Source: Acidovorax sp. KKS102 (GTDB taxonomy: Bacteria > Pseudomonadota > Gammaproteobacteria > Burkholderiales > Burkholderiaceae_C). From it: 64,000 nt of DNA. The stretch is from assembly GCF_000302535.1 (NCBI RefSeq), contig NC_018708.1, forward strand, positions 3,534,001 to 3,598,000. Reading direction: 5' to 3'. The position numbers were made by a program, and so were the translations under genes. The notes under the pieces were generated by a model. That model was not told where the DNA came from. It saw only the letters and a program-made list of their open reading frames with translations, and did not search any database. Shown piece after piece: positions 8,208-16,315 of the stretch. Each line of letters begins with the position of its first letter. Position 1 is the first letter of the stretch.

Positions 8208-11200
8208 TTCGTGACTCCCAGGCGAATCAGCAGGCGACGCCACCATGAGACGTTTGCATCACCCGCTCCCGAAGCCTGGCGACCCAGCGACTCGAAGAGT
8301 TGAGCGACGATGACTCTGGCGGCGCTCTCAATCATCCGGCTTCCCACCATGGCGACCTTTCCACCGACTTGCGCTCTGTAGTCGTAGTGCAGAAGGGTGC
8401 CTGTGGGTGTTGCTTCCAGTCGAACCAGGCCATCCCCCGCACCTGTGCCAAGGCTTGAGCTGCCACTGCCTGCCAAACGCAGGCTGTGCGGCGGTTGGAT
8501 GTCCGACAGCTTGATGAGGGCCTCGTACCTGGCTTTGATGAGTCCAATGCCGACGGTCACGTCTGCGCGATATCGACCCTCCCCGTCGGTCTTCAATTCG
8601 TGGCAGCCAGGAATGACCTTAGCAAGTGCAACCGGGTCCAGCAGCACCGCGAACACACGCTCAGGCGTGGCGGCAATTTCCACTGTGCCCTGAGCGGACA
8701 GCGATAACCCCTCGCCAGCTGCAGCGGGTGCTGGCGCCGCTTTGCGAGCCAGCGGATTCGTCGACTCTGGGTCAGGCGTTTGAAGGTGCTCAAGAACACG
8801 AGCAGGTGTCAGCGGAAGCCTCACATCCTCCACATCGCCCAAGGGCCGCAGCGCGTCGCTGAATGCGTTGGCAATGCAAACGGGCGTGCTCATGTTGTTG
8901 CCTTCGCCCAAACCTTTGGCGCCTAATGGGGTAAAAGGGCTTGGCGTCTCCAGGTGGACGATGACCGGGTCAGGCGTCTCGCAGGCCGTTGGCATCAGGT
9001 AGTCGGCCAGCGTCCCGCTCTGAAAACTGCCGTCTGCACCGTAGCGGAACTCTTCGAGCAACGCAGCACCCAGCCCCTGCGTGAAGGCACCACGGATCTG
9101 GCCGTCGGCCAGTGCCGGATTCAGAAGTCGGCCGGCGTCGTGCGCAGTGATGTAGCGGTCGACCACGACAGCACCCGTATTGGGATCGATTTCGAGTCCG
9201 CAGACGTCGAAGACGAATCCATAGGCGGCAGAGGTGTTGACACGATCCTGCGCGTCAGGAGCACGCAGGGTTTCCGGCGTCCAGAACGCGGTCTCCCGCA
9301 GACCAGGCTCCACGCCATAAGGCAGTAGCCCCGGTGCCCAGTGCGGGCTGGCGGCAATGCGGGTGAACGGCTGCCTCTGCGATGGCTGCTCACGATTGAA
9401 GACCTGTCCGCCTTCGAAGCACACATCTTCAGCGGGACATCCCCAGCCTGCCGCCGCAATGCGAGAGACCTTGTCGCGAAGGCGTTGAGCTGCCAGATGC
9501 ACGGTTCCGGCAACGGCGCCTGCAAAGCGGCTGCTGTAGTTGCCTGCAGCCACACTCCAGGCATCCTTGGCGGTGTCAAACTCGACATTAACCACCACCT
9601 GTGACGGCTCGAGACCAAACACGTCGGCCACCACCTGAGCGCACACCGTCATGTGGCCTTGGCCTGCAGGGGCGGACGCGATGGTAACGTTTATCCCGCC
9701 CAGCAGGTCGATGGCGACCGTGGCACTGGCAATCGCGCCGTTCTTCGGGCCTGCCTTGGCCCGCTGCTCGGGCGTGAGAACAGTGCTGATGTAGCCCATG
9801 TTGGACACCGATGGCTCGACGATGGCCGCCACTCCAATCCCGTACAGCTTTCCCGCCGCACGGGCGGCTGCTTGTCGCTCTCGCAGCTGATGAACATCCG
9901 CTTCGGCAATGGCCATCATCGCAAGGCGTGTGTAATCACCCGAGTCAAGCACCGCGCCTGCAGCAGCGGTGTAGGGAAAGGCATCGGATGGCACGAAGTT
10001 GCGAAGGCGCAGTTCGACCGGGTCGATGGCGAGCGCCACCGCGACGCGGTCCATCAGTCGCTCCAAGGCGTAGTACACCTGGGGCCCACCAAAGCCGCGA
10101 ACGAGCCCAGTGGGGGTTTTGTTTGTGACGACAACGCGGTTTCGCACGGACAGGTTGTCGATGGCATACGGACCCGTGAGCGCTCCGTGCATACGATAGA
10201 ACGTGGCGGGCTCAGGCGCACGCAGATAGGCCCCGACCTCGTCGGCCTGGTCGTACCGGAGCGCCAGGATCCGCCCCTCTGGCGTCACCGCGGCTTCAAT
10301 GTGGGTCAGCCGTGCGGTGGCGGAGGTTGCCGCACTCAAATGTTCAAGCCGGTCTTCCACCCATTTCACCGGTGCGCCGGCCTTGCGGGATGCCAGGCAC
10401 ATCATGACGACGTAGGGGAAAACAGCCTGCTTTACGCCGAAGCTACCGCCCGAGTCGCGCGGTACGCGGTGGCGCAGCTTGTTGCCCGCCACCTTCAACG
10501 CCATCGCCATGACCGCATGCAAGGAGAACGGTCCCATGAAATTGGAGAGGACGTCATAGCCCTCATCGCCCGGCAGGTGCTCGGCGATGACAACACCACA
10601 CTCCATCGGAGCGCATGTGTTTCTAGGGTAATGAACCGTGGTGCCGACGGTGCGAACACCAGGCGCGTTGAACGCCGACTCTGGGTCGCCATATCGGAAC
10701 GCCCTGTCCGAGACGACGTTGGAGCCCACGGCTTCATGCAGCACCGTAGACGCCTCCGAGAGCGCTTGTTCAATCTCCAAGACCACGGGCAGTGGCTCAT
10801 ACTCGACTTGAACGAGGTCTAGAGCATCTTCAGCGATGTAGCGGTCTTCTGCCACCACCACGGCGACCGGCTCGCCGACGTGACGCACACGGTCCACGGC
10901 GAGAACCCAGTGCTGCATGGGTTGCTTCACTCCCACCACGAAAGGCTGTGCCCACGCCTTGACATCCTCTCCGGTCAAAACTGCGCGCACGCCAGGAAGT
11001 GCCAGAGCCTTGGTTGCGTCGACCCTAAGCAGCCGTGCATGGGGGTGAGGAGAGCGTAGAACCGCAGCCTCGAGCGTGCCGGGGCGAACGCCGATGTCAT
11101 CTGCGAAAGCGCCTCTGCCGTTCAACAGTGCGTCATCTTCCAGGCGCTCGATACGCTGACCAACCCAGGCCCGGCGGGCCGCCTCTGCGAGTGAAGGGTC

Positions 11201-11209
11201 TGCATGCAA
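8204..11209 (-). CDS. Molybdenum hydroxylase large subunit with fused C-terminal CoxG-like (SRPBCC) domain
   Basis: This is the catalytic subunit, binding the molybdopterin cofactor. Residues about 15-770 match the CoxL/XdhB family, with GGSFGVKQ near 256, VRGFGGPQ near 369 and the active-site glutamate region GAKGLGEGNN near 755. The loop lacks the cysteine-bearing AYxCSFR motif of true CO dehydrogenase, so carbon monoxide is an unlikely substrate. Residues about 815-965 form a CoxG-like domain (VEIAATPERVFAVLLDPVAL), normally a separate protein. At 1001 residues it is about 200 longer than usual. The start is TTG, supported by AGGAG six bases upstream. Confidence 0.92.
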   Translation of the reverse strand: MHADPSLAEAARRAWVGQRIERLEDDALLNGRGAFADDIGVRPGTLEAAVLRSPHPHARLLRVDATKALALPGVRAVLTGEDVKAWAQPFVVGVKQPMQHWVLAVDRVRHVGEPVAVVVAEDRYIAEDALDLVQVEYEPLPVVLEIEQALSEASTVLHEAVGSNVVSDRAFRYGDPESAFNAPGVRTVGTTVHYPRNTCAPMECGVVIAEHLPGDEGYDVLSNFMGPFSLHAVMAMALKVAGNKLRHRVPRDSGGSFGVKQAVFPYVVMMCLASRKAGAPVKWVEDRLEHLSAATSATARLTHIEAAVTPEGRILALRYDQADEVGAYLRAPEPATFYRMHGALTGPYAIDNLSVRNRVVVTNKTPTGLVRGFGGPQVYYALERLMDRVAVALAIDPVELRLRNFVPSDAFPYTAAAGAVLDSGDYTRLAMMAIAEADVHQLRERQAAARAAGKLYGIGVAAIVEPSVSNMGYISTVLTPEQRAKAGPKNGAIASATVAIDLLGGINVTIASAPAGQGHMTVCAQVVADVFGLEPSQVVVNVEFDTAKDAWSVAAGNYSSRFAGAVAGTVHLAAQRLRDKVSRIAAAGWGCPAEDVCFEGGQVFNREQPSQRQPFTRIAASPHWAPGLLPYGVEPGLRETAFWTPETLRAPDAQDRVNTSAAYGFVFDVCGLEIDPNTGAVVVDRYITAHDAGRLLNPALADGQIRGAFTQGLGAALLEEFRYGADGSFQSGTLADYLMPTACETPDPVIVHLETPSPFTPLGAKGLGEGNNMSTPVCIANAFSDALRPLGDVEDVRLPLTPARVLEHLQTPDPESTNPLARKAAPAPAAAGEGLSLSAQGTVEIAATPERVFAVLLDPVALAKVIPGCHELKTDGEGRYRADVTVGIGLIKARYEALIKLSDIQPPHSLRLAGSGSSSLGTGAGDGLVRLEATPTGTLLHYDYRAQVGGKVAMVGSRMIESAARVIVAQLFESLGRQASGAGDANVSWWRRLLIRLGVTK

Positions 11210-11356
11210 TTTTGTCTCCTGAGCTGTCTGGCAGCTGCTTTTTTTCTACAGCGCCAGTGTCAGGAAACGAGACGGCTCAGCGTTATCGCTTGAGTCCACC
11301 CATTGATCCGCCAGTCGGGTAACTATCCAAATAGTCTGGTGACTTTTCGATAGAAC
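11210..11356 (-). promoter_or_regulatory. Leader region of the hydroxylase/ligase/transporter cluster
   Basis: This 147-base gap separates the AraC-type regulator gene from the long run of catabolic genes and is the likely promoter region for them. An AGGAGA ribosome site for the TTG start lies at its low-coordinate end. I could not identify a clear -35/-10 pair or a convincing AraC half-site by eye. Confidence 0.4.
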
Positions 11357-12235
11357 CTAAATTTCTTCCACGCGCCGGTCGGAGGGGGGATCGAAAAGAT
11401 TCACTTTGCGACGGTAGTCGGTGGGTGTGATGCCCAGGTGGGAGCGGAAGAAGCGCGAAAAATGGCTGGGCGCAGAAAAGCCCAACTCGTGAGACACGTC
11501 TCCAACGGCATCCTGCGTCTTCGTCAGCCGTTGAATTGCTGCTTCAAAGCGCAAGACGTTGGCGTAGACCAGAGGGGTGACTTGCGTATCGCGCTGAAAG
11601 AGCGTGAAAAAGTGTGCCCGCGACAGACCTGTCGAAGTCGCCAGCATGTCCACATCAAGCTCTCGCGCAACGTCCTGACGCATGATTGCAATTGCCCGGC
11701 GTACGCGCGGATCCATGGCAACGGGCGGCCGACTCTTCAGCAAGGTGGAGAGGTCACGCCAGCCGGTATAGCTCTCCACCACGGCAATGATGAGGTTGAA
11801 CAAAAGGTCTTCGAGCCGAGAAGGCGAAACCTCGTCGTCCCACCAAAGCTCCAGGACGAACTCCTCCACCATCTTGCGGGTTGCGGGACTTAAGCGTACG
11901 CAGCGCTGCGGAAAAAATCGTGGATGGGCTGAAAGAGCAAGTGAGCGCTGCAGATCTGCGAGCCAGCCTGGCTCGATGTAGAGCGCCAGTATCAGCGTGT
12001 GCGCATCGGTCGGCGCGACATGCTCGTAAGCGTGTGGCTCCCAAGCGTTGACCAGAACGGCCAACTCGTCCGTGATAGGCGCACGTTCCCCCCGGACAAT
12101 AAAGGCGCTGTCAGCCCCTCCTGCCTTGATGAGAATATGGCAATGATGATGGGCGTGCGCGACCAGCGGGGCGTCCATGTCAAGAAGGGCGACCCGTCCG
12201 AAGCGGCCTTGAAAAATCTTTATCGCAGAGGACAA
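11357..12235 (-). CDS. AraC family transcriptional regulator
   Basis: This is a probable activator of the downstream catabolic genes. The 292-residue protein has an N-terminal cupin-like ligand domain with histidine-rich HAHHHCH near residue 27. A C-terminal double helix-turn-helix contains LSRAHFFTLFQRDTQVTP and the family signature LGFSAPSHFSRFFRSHLG. The start is TTG with AGGAG seven bases upstream. Its position directly upstream on the same strand as the hydroxylase genes makes it the obvious candidate regulator, but this is inference. Confidence 0.9.
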   Translation of the reverse strand: MSSAIKIFQGRFGRVALLDMDAPLVAHAHHHCHILIKAGGADSAFIVRGERAPITDELAVLVNAWEPHAYEHVAPTDAHTLILALYIEPGWLADLQRSLALSAHPRFFPQRCVRLSPATRKMVEEFVLELWWDDEVSPSRLEDLLFNLIIAVVESYTGWRDLSTLLKSRPPVAMDPRVRRAIAIMRQDVARELDVDMLATSTGLSRAHFFTLFQRDTQVTPLVYANVLRFEAAIQRLTKTQDAVGDVSHELGFSAPSHFSRFFRSHLGITPTDYRRKVNLFDPPSDRRVEEI

Positions 12236-12430
12236 GTTCGAACTCCTGCAGATTAAACAATACCCGGAGTTCTATCCCTTGGAAAGTGTCGGGGAGTTAC
12301 TGAGGCCTGCAATTCAGCAAAACTCTGTTCGAAGCGCTGGCGTGCGGACCCATGGAACGGTGAGTGCCATTAACAGTGGCGATTAATTTTCCGGAGCCTG
12401 ATGGAGACCTATTAGGAGTCTGCGCGGCAG

Positions 12431-12747
12431 GTGCGTGCGCAGTACACGACAGAGTTCAATCACGCGGCCGTTCGGCAGGTCCGCTCCGGTTAGGCGATTG
12501 TTGTGATGGCCAAGGTACTGGGCATTCCTAAAGCCAGCCTGGGCAACTGGGTACGTGTGTCAGCCAAGGGAGAATTGGACGGTGCGGGCTGTAGGGACAA
12601 GAGCATCAGGCGCTCGCCCGAGCAGATGAAGATACTCCAATTGCGTGCTAAGAATGCTCGCCTTCGCATGGAGCGCGACATCGCAAAAAAGCCGCGGCGT
12701 ACTTCACGCAGGACACGCTGCGAGGTACGACTGGAGTCACCAGATGA
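12431..12747 (+). pseudogene. IS3 family transposase OrfA remnant
   Basis: The frame from 12431 reads RAQYTTEFNHAAVRQV and then, after an in-frame TAG at 12491, continues VLGIPKASLGNWVRVSAKGE. This is the helix-turn-helix region of IS3-family OrfA. Near 12690 one A appears lost from an A-run: the expected KKAAAYFTQDTLRG continuation is found only in the next frame, which ends at a TGA at about 12745. Only a few codons of what could be OrfB follow. The element is therefore dead. Confidence 0.8.
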
Positions 12748-12756
12748 GAAAACTGT

Positions 12757-13085
12757 ACCCGGTGACGCAGAGCATCACGGCGATACCTCGGGTTTCCGTG
12801 ATGATGTGACGCTTGCTGCCCAGCTTGACCCAATCCATCGGCTTGGGGTCGGTGTACAGTCCTCCGGGCGGGGCTGAGTACGCTGGCTCCGAACATGCTG
12901 AATCGGATGAAGTCCAGCTTCTCGACCTGCGCAGTGCATCGAGCAGCTTTCGTCAGGTGAAACTCGTGCCACACACCTGCTGCGTGCCAATCGCGCAGTC
13001 GCCGCCAGCAGGTCATGCCGCTGTCAAAGCCCAGTTCCTGCGGCAACAGTGCTGCGCTGACCTCATTGTTTTTGTTACGCGCCAT
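12757..13085 (-). pseudogene. IS5 family transposase remnant
   Basis: On the minus strand the frame reads LGFDSGMTCWRRLRDWHAAG, typical of IS5-family (IS427-like) transposases. It runs through LDFIRFSMFGASV before going out of register. The conserved continuation GGLYTDPKPMDWVKLGSKRH is found in a different frame around 12790-12870. It has no catalytic C-terminal part and no start region. It ends abruptly next to the IS3 piece. Confidence 0.78.
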
Positions 13086-13278
13086 GCTGCGTCAAACGCC
13101 GATCAGGTGTTTGACGGTGACATGGTTTTGTTAGCGGCTACGAACGCTGGACTGAGTCCTTCGCCACGAGCAGCCTGGGCCATGCCTTGATCCCCACCGG
13201 TCAATCGAGGGGTAGCACCGCGCAGGGCCGTGTGACACCCATCCTGCAGCGTGACCTGATGGGGTCAAGGCCGGGTTG

Positions 13279-13581
13279 TCATGCAGGCAGTTTGGCTGCA
13301 AGCAGTTCGACCTTCTCGATATTGGGCGGAGAACTCAGCAAGGTCGCGGCGTTGGCCATCAAGGCCGCGGCGATCTGGCCGTTCAGATGTGCCTGGCGAC
13401 CTGCCTCATCGGCGAAGGCATCGAACACACCGAAGGTCGAAGGGCCAAACTTCAATGCGAACCAGGCAGTGGTGCCGGACTCGGCGTTGGCGAGCGGCAG
13501 TGCGCTGGCCAGGAAGTCGGCAAGCGCAGCCTCCTGGCCGGGTTTGGCTTCGAGGCGAACAAACAAGGCGAGCTTGGTCAT
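13279..13581 (-). CDS. Antibiotic biosynthesis monooxygenase (ABM) family protein
   Basis: This 100-residue protein has the single ferredoxin-like fold pattern of the ABM/YgiN family. It opens with MTKLALFVRLEAKPGQE and has the central TTAWFALKFGPSTFGVFDAF segment. Family members are cofactor-free quinol or polyketide monooxygenases, or of unknown role. A longer frame exists upstream, but the ATG at 13581 begins the conserved domain and is preceded by AAGGAATAC. It is divergent from a GlxA-type regulator gene, with a palindrome between them. Confidence 0.82.
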   Translation of the reverse strand: MTKLALFVRLEAKPGQEAALADFLASALPLANAESGTTAWFALKFGPSTFGVFDAFADEAGRQAHLNGQIAAALMANAATLLSSPPNIEKVELLAAKLPA

Positions 13582-13647
13582 GCTGTATTCCTTTGGGTAA
13601 ATGGAAAAGTGGATGAAGGGATCGACGAAACTGCAGTCTAGGGCCTC

Positions 13648-14661
13648 ATGACAAACATCTCCATTGGCAATAATGACAACATTGGTATCATTGTTGCCAT
13701 GAAACTCCACCTCCTTATTTGTGATGGCGTGTTTGATCTGGGGCTTGCGGCGCTCACTGACACAATAGGCTTGGCCAATGCGATGGCGGGCTCGCTGCCA
13801 CAGGCTCCCGGGCACATAGAGCTCACGCTGGTGGGTGTGCGGCGTCGCATCCGAACTGCGCAAGGCTTGACGGTGCCCGTGGTCACTGCGCGTGGTGTGC
13901 CCGAACCTGACGTCGTGCTCGTGCCCGCGTTTGGCGACAAGATGCCTGACACGCTCTCGGCTCGGCTCACACGCCCCGATGTGCCCGATGCGGTCGTGGC
14001 TCTACAGCAGTGGTCCACCGCTGGCGCGCACCTTGGTGCCGCATGCTCCGGTAGTTTCTTGCTTGCAGAGAGTGGCCTGCTTGATGGGCATCGTGCGACG
14101 ACGTCATGGTGGCTGGGGCCGATGTTTCGGCAGCGCTATCCGAACGTCACGCTGGACGAGTCACGCATGATCGTGAACTCGACACGCTTCACCACCGCGG
14201 GTGCCGCTTTGGCCCACGTCGACTTGGCCTTGCGCATCATCCGCGGGCGCAGTCCGGCGCTGGCGGCCCTGGTGGCACGCTATCTGCTGGTCGAGACACG
14301 CAGTTCGCAAGCCGAGTTCGTGATTCCCGACCACCTTGCGCATGCCGACCCGATGGTAGAGCGCTTCGAGTGCTGGGCCAGACGTCGGCTCGCGCAAGGT
14401 TTCTCGCTGGCCGAGGCGGCCAGCGCCGCGGGCACAAGCGAGCGCACCTTGGCGCGGCGGCTGCAAAGCGTTTTGGGAAAGACACCGCTGTCGTATTTCC
14501 AGGACTTGCGCGTGGAGCATGCCGTCCATCTCTTGCGCACAGGCAACGCCAGCGTCGACCAGGTCGCCGCACAGGTCGGGTACTCGGATGGGGTGACGCT
14601 GCGGACCCTGTTGCGCCGCAAGCTGGGCCGGGGGGTCAGGGAGTTGCGACGCGGTGGGTGA
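13648..14661 (+). CDS. GlxA-type AraC family regulator with DJ-1/PfpI-like domain
   Basis: This is a transcription regulator with an N-terminal class-I glutamine-amidotransferase-like fold and a C-terminal AraC helix-turn-helix. The nucleophile-elbow-like segment AACSGSFLLAESG lies near residue 132. The DNA-binding part contains AGTSERTLARRLQSVLGKTP near residue 270. The ATG at 13648 has a weak AGGG site. An ATG at 13699 begins exactly at the conserved MKLHLLICDGVFD and would leave the palindrome untranslated, so the shorter 320-residue form is equally plausible. It probably controls the divergent ABM gene. Confidence 0.88.
   Translation: MTNISIGNNDNIGIIVAMKLHLLICDGVFDLGLAALTDTIGLANAMAGSLPQAPGHIELTLVGVRRRIRTAQGLTVPVVTARGVPEPDVVLVPAFGDKMPDTLSARLTRPDVPDAVVALQQWSTAGAHLGAACSGSFLLAESGLLDGHRATTSWWLGPMFRQRYPNVTLDESRMIVNSTRFTTAGAALAHVDLALRIIRGRSPALAALVARYLLVETRSSQAEFVIPDHLAHADPMVERFECWARRRLAQGFSLAEAASAAGTSERTLARRLQSVLGKTPLSYFQDLRVEHAVHLLRTGNASVDQVAAQVGYSDGVTLRTLLRRKLGRGVRELRRGG
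13666..13698. promoter_or_regulatory. Inverted repeat, probable operator
   Basis: The arms GGCAATAATGA and TCATTGTTGCC are inverted repeats with one mismatch, separated by 11 bases. The centre-to-centre distance is about two helical turns. The dyad lies between the divergent ABM gene and the regulator gene and abuts the ATG at 13699. It could be a binding site of that regulator acting on both genes. Confidence 0.55.
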
Positions 14662-14848
14662 CCAAAGGCGTTTGGTGCATGTACGGCTGGAGACCGCCGC
14701 GAAACTGACGGTAGCGAAGCCTTCCCAACCCGTGTCCACTACATCGTGCGTTGGGTGCAAAAGCACCAGCCGTGCCAAAGCTGTCTTCAGTGACCTCTCG
14801 AATGTCTGAGTATTGGGAAACTGTTACCTTTACCACTGCTTTCTGTTC

Positions 14849-14862
14849 AGTAACCAGTAACC
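14849..14862. promoter_or_regulatory. Tandem AGTAACC repeats before the ene-reductase gene
   Basis: Two adjacent copies of AGTAACC lie 16 bases before the start codon, and an inverted TGTTACC copy lies about 20 bases further upstream. Such GTTAC-type half-sites could be a repressor operator, for example for an HxlR- or TetR-type protein. No such regulator gene is in the immediate vicinity. Confidence 0.35.
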
Positions 14863-14877
14863 TGGATTTTCATTCGC

Positions 14878-15942
14878 ATGCTATTCAATCCACTTCAAGT
14901 AGGTTCTCTCACCCTGCCCAACCGCATCCTTCTGGCACCGCTGACCCGCACCCGTGCCGACGCTGGCCACATGCCCAACGCGCTGATGGCCGAGTACTAC
15001 GGCCAGCGTGCCACCGGCGGCCTGCTGATTTCCGAATGCACCATGGTGGCGCCCGGTACATCGGCCTTCGTCAATGAGCCTGGCATCTACAACGACGCGC
15101 AGATTGCAGCCTGGAGGCAGGTGACCGACGCGGTGCACGCCAAGGGTGGACGCATCTTCATGCAGATCTGGCACGCTGGCCGCGCAGCCTACCCTGGCGC
15201 TGCCGATGGCGCCCCCATTGTCTCCAGCAGCGCCACCGCTATTGAGGGTGAGATTCACACCCCCCAAGGCAAGGTGCCGCACGCGGTGCCCCGCCCCCTG
15301 ACCGCCGAAGAGATTCCCGGCATCGTGGCTGCGTTTGCCCAAGGCGCACGCAACGCCATTGCCGCCGGCTTTGATGGTGTGGAAGTGCACGGCGCCAACG
15401 GCTACCTGATCGACCAGTTTCTTCGCGATACGCCCAACCAGCGTACCGATGCTTACGGCGGATCGCTGGAAAATCGTGCACGTTTGCTGTTCGAGGTACT
15501 CACCGCCGTGACCCAGGCCATCGGTTCCGAGCGTGTGGGTCTGCGCCTGTCGCCACTCAACAGCTACAACAGCATGAAGGACAGCGATCCGCTGGCCCTC
15601 ATCGGTTTCTTGGCTGACAAGCTCAACGCCTTCAAGCTGGCTTACCTGCACGTGATGCGGGCCGACTTCTTCGGCGTGCAAAAGGCCGATGTCATGCCCG
15701 TAGCGCGTGAAAAGTTCAAGGGTGTGCTGGTGGGCAATATGGGTTACAGCGCTGATGAGGCAGAGGCAGCGATTGCCGAAGGTAAGCTTGACGCTGTGGC
15801 CTTTGGCACCGCCTTCCTGGCTAACCCGGACCTGCCCGCACGCATCAGGGCCAAGGCACCGCTGAACGCGCCTGACTCCAACACGTTCTACACAGGTGGC
15901 GCCAAGGGCTATACAGACTATCCGACACTGCAGGTCGCGTAA
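14878..15942 (+). CDS. Old Yellow Enzyme family alkene reductase (N-ethylmaleimide reductase-like)
   Basis: This flavin-dependent ene-reductase reduces activated C=C bonds, and in relatives nitro groups or nitrate esters, using NAD(P)H. The 354-residue protein starts MLFNPLQVGSLTLPNRI and contains the substrate loop IWHAGRAAYPG near residue 100. It also has VEVHGANGYLIDQFLRD near 170 and the phosphate-binding end region VAFGTAFLANPDLPAR. Its length equals that of NemA. It stands alone, with candidate operator repeats upstream. Confidence 0.93.
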   Translation: MLFNPLQVGSLTLPNRILLAPLTRTRADAGHMPNALMAEYYGQRATGGLLISECTMVAPGTSAFVNEPGIYNDAQIAAWRQVTDAVHAKGGRIFMQIWHAGRAAYPGAADGAPIVSSSATAIEGEIHTPQGKVPHAVPRPLTAEEIPGIVAAFAQGARNAIAAGFDGVEVHGANGYLIDQFLRDTPNQRTDAYGGSLENRARLLFEVLTAVTQAIGSERVGLRLSPLNSYNSMKDSDPLALIGFLADKLNAFKLAYLHVMRADFFGVQKADVMPVAREKFKGVLVGNMGYSADEAEAAIAEGKLDAVAFGTAFLANPDLPARIRAKAPLNAPDSNTFYTGGAKGYTDYPTLQVA

Positions 15943-16315
15943 ATCACCGCCCCAACAGATCGAAGAAACGAGCCGCTTTATACCCAAGGCTCTGCCCTTC
16001 GATCTTGCGAAGCTGTGAATCGATGGCGTCTACCGAGTGTTGTGCGCCATCACGATTTTTAATGGATAAGTTGCCTCGGTTTGCTTCGCCGCCCGCCGAA
16101 CTCGTACGACGTACATCGTTTCCGGTTCAAACAGTACCGAGGCCGCACTATCCTCCCATCCTGATGTGACGGTTAGGCCGCGAACGGCTGGCCGCCGCTA
16201 CTTACCGGCGGCTCAAGATGCAAACGTGATCTTCTGCTTTGGGTCGGGAGCAGCCAGACATTACCCCCTGGTTACTTGCCCAAAACCTGCCTATTTCACA
16301 GGGATCGGGTACCGA
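15943..16315. other. Intergenic region without recognised feature
   Basis: This 373-base gap lies between the convergent ene-reductase and hydrolase genes. I see no gene-like coding, tRNA or strong terminator in it. The local sequence has a lower-GC patch around 16030-16140. Confidence 0.5.

Larger units (their letters stand above)
12236..13278. other. Insertion sequence graveyard without an intact gene
   Basis: This one-kilobase stretch holds no intact gene. I recognise a decayed IS3-type OrfA on the plus strand and a decayed IS5-type transposase on the minus strand, abutting near 12750. The flanks (12240-12420 and 13090-13278) contain nothing I can identify. The region separates the catabolic cluster from the next genes and may mark an old insertion boundary. 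Confidence 0.7.

Noticed and set aside
6892..11209. Carbon monoxide dehydrogenase (coxMSL)
   Set aside because: The large subunit has VRGFGGPQ where form-I CO dehydrogenase has the cysteine-containing AYxCSFR loop, and the accessory genes are absent.
12431..12800. Functional IS3 element with programmed frameshift
   Set aside because: There is an in-frame stop early in OrfA, the A-run is one base short of the expected frame, and OrfB is missing.
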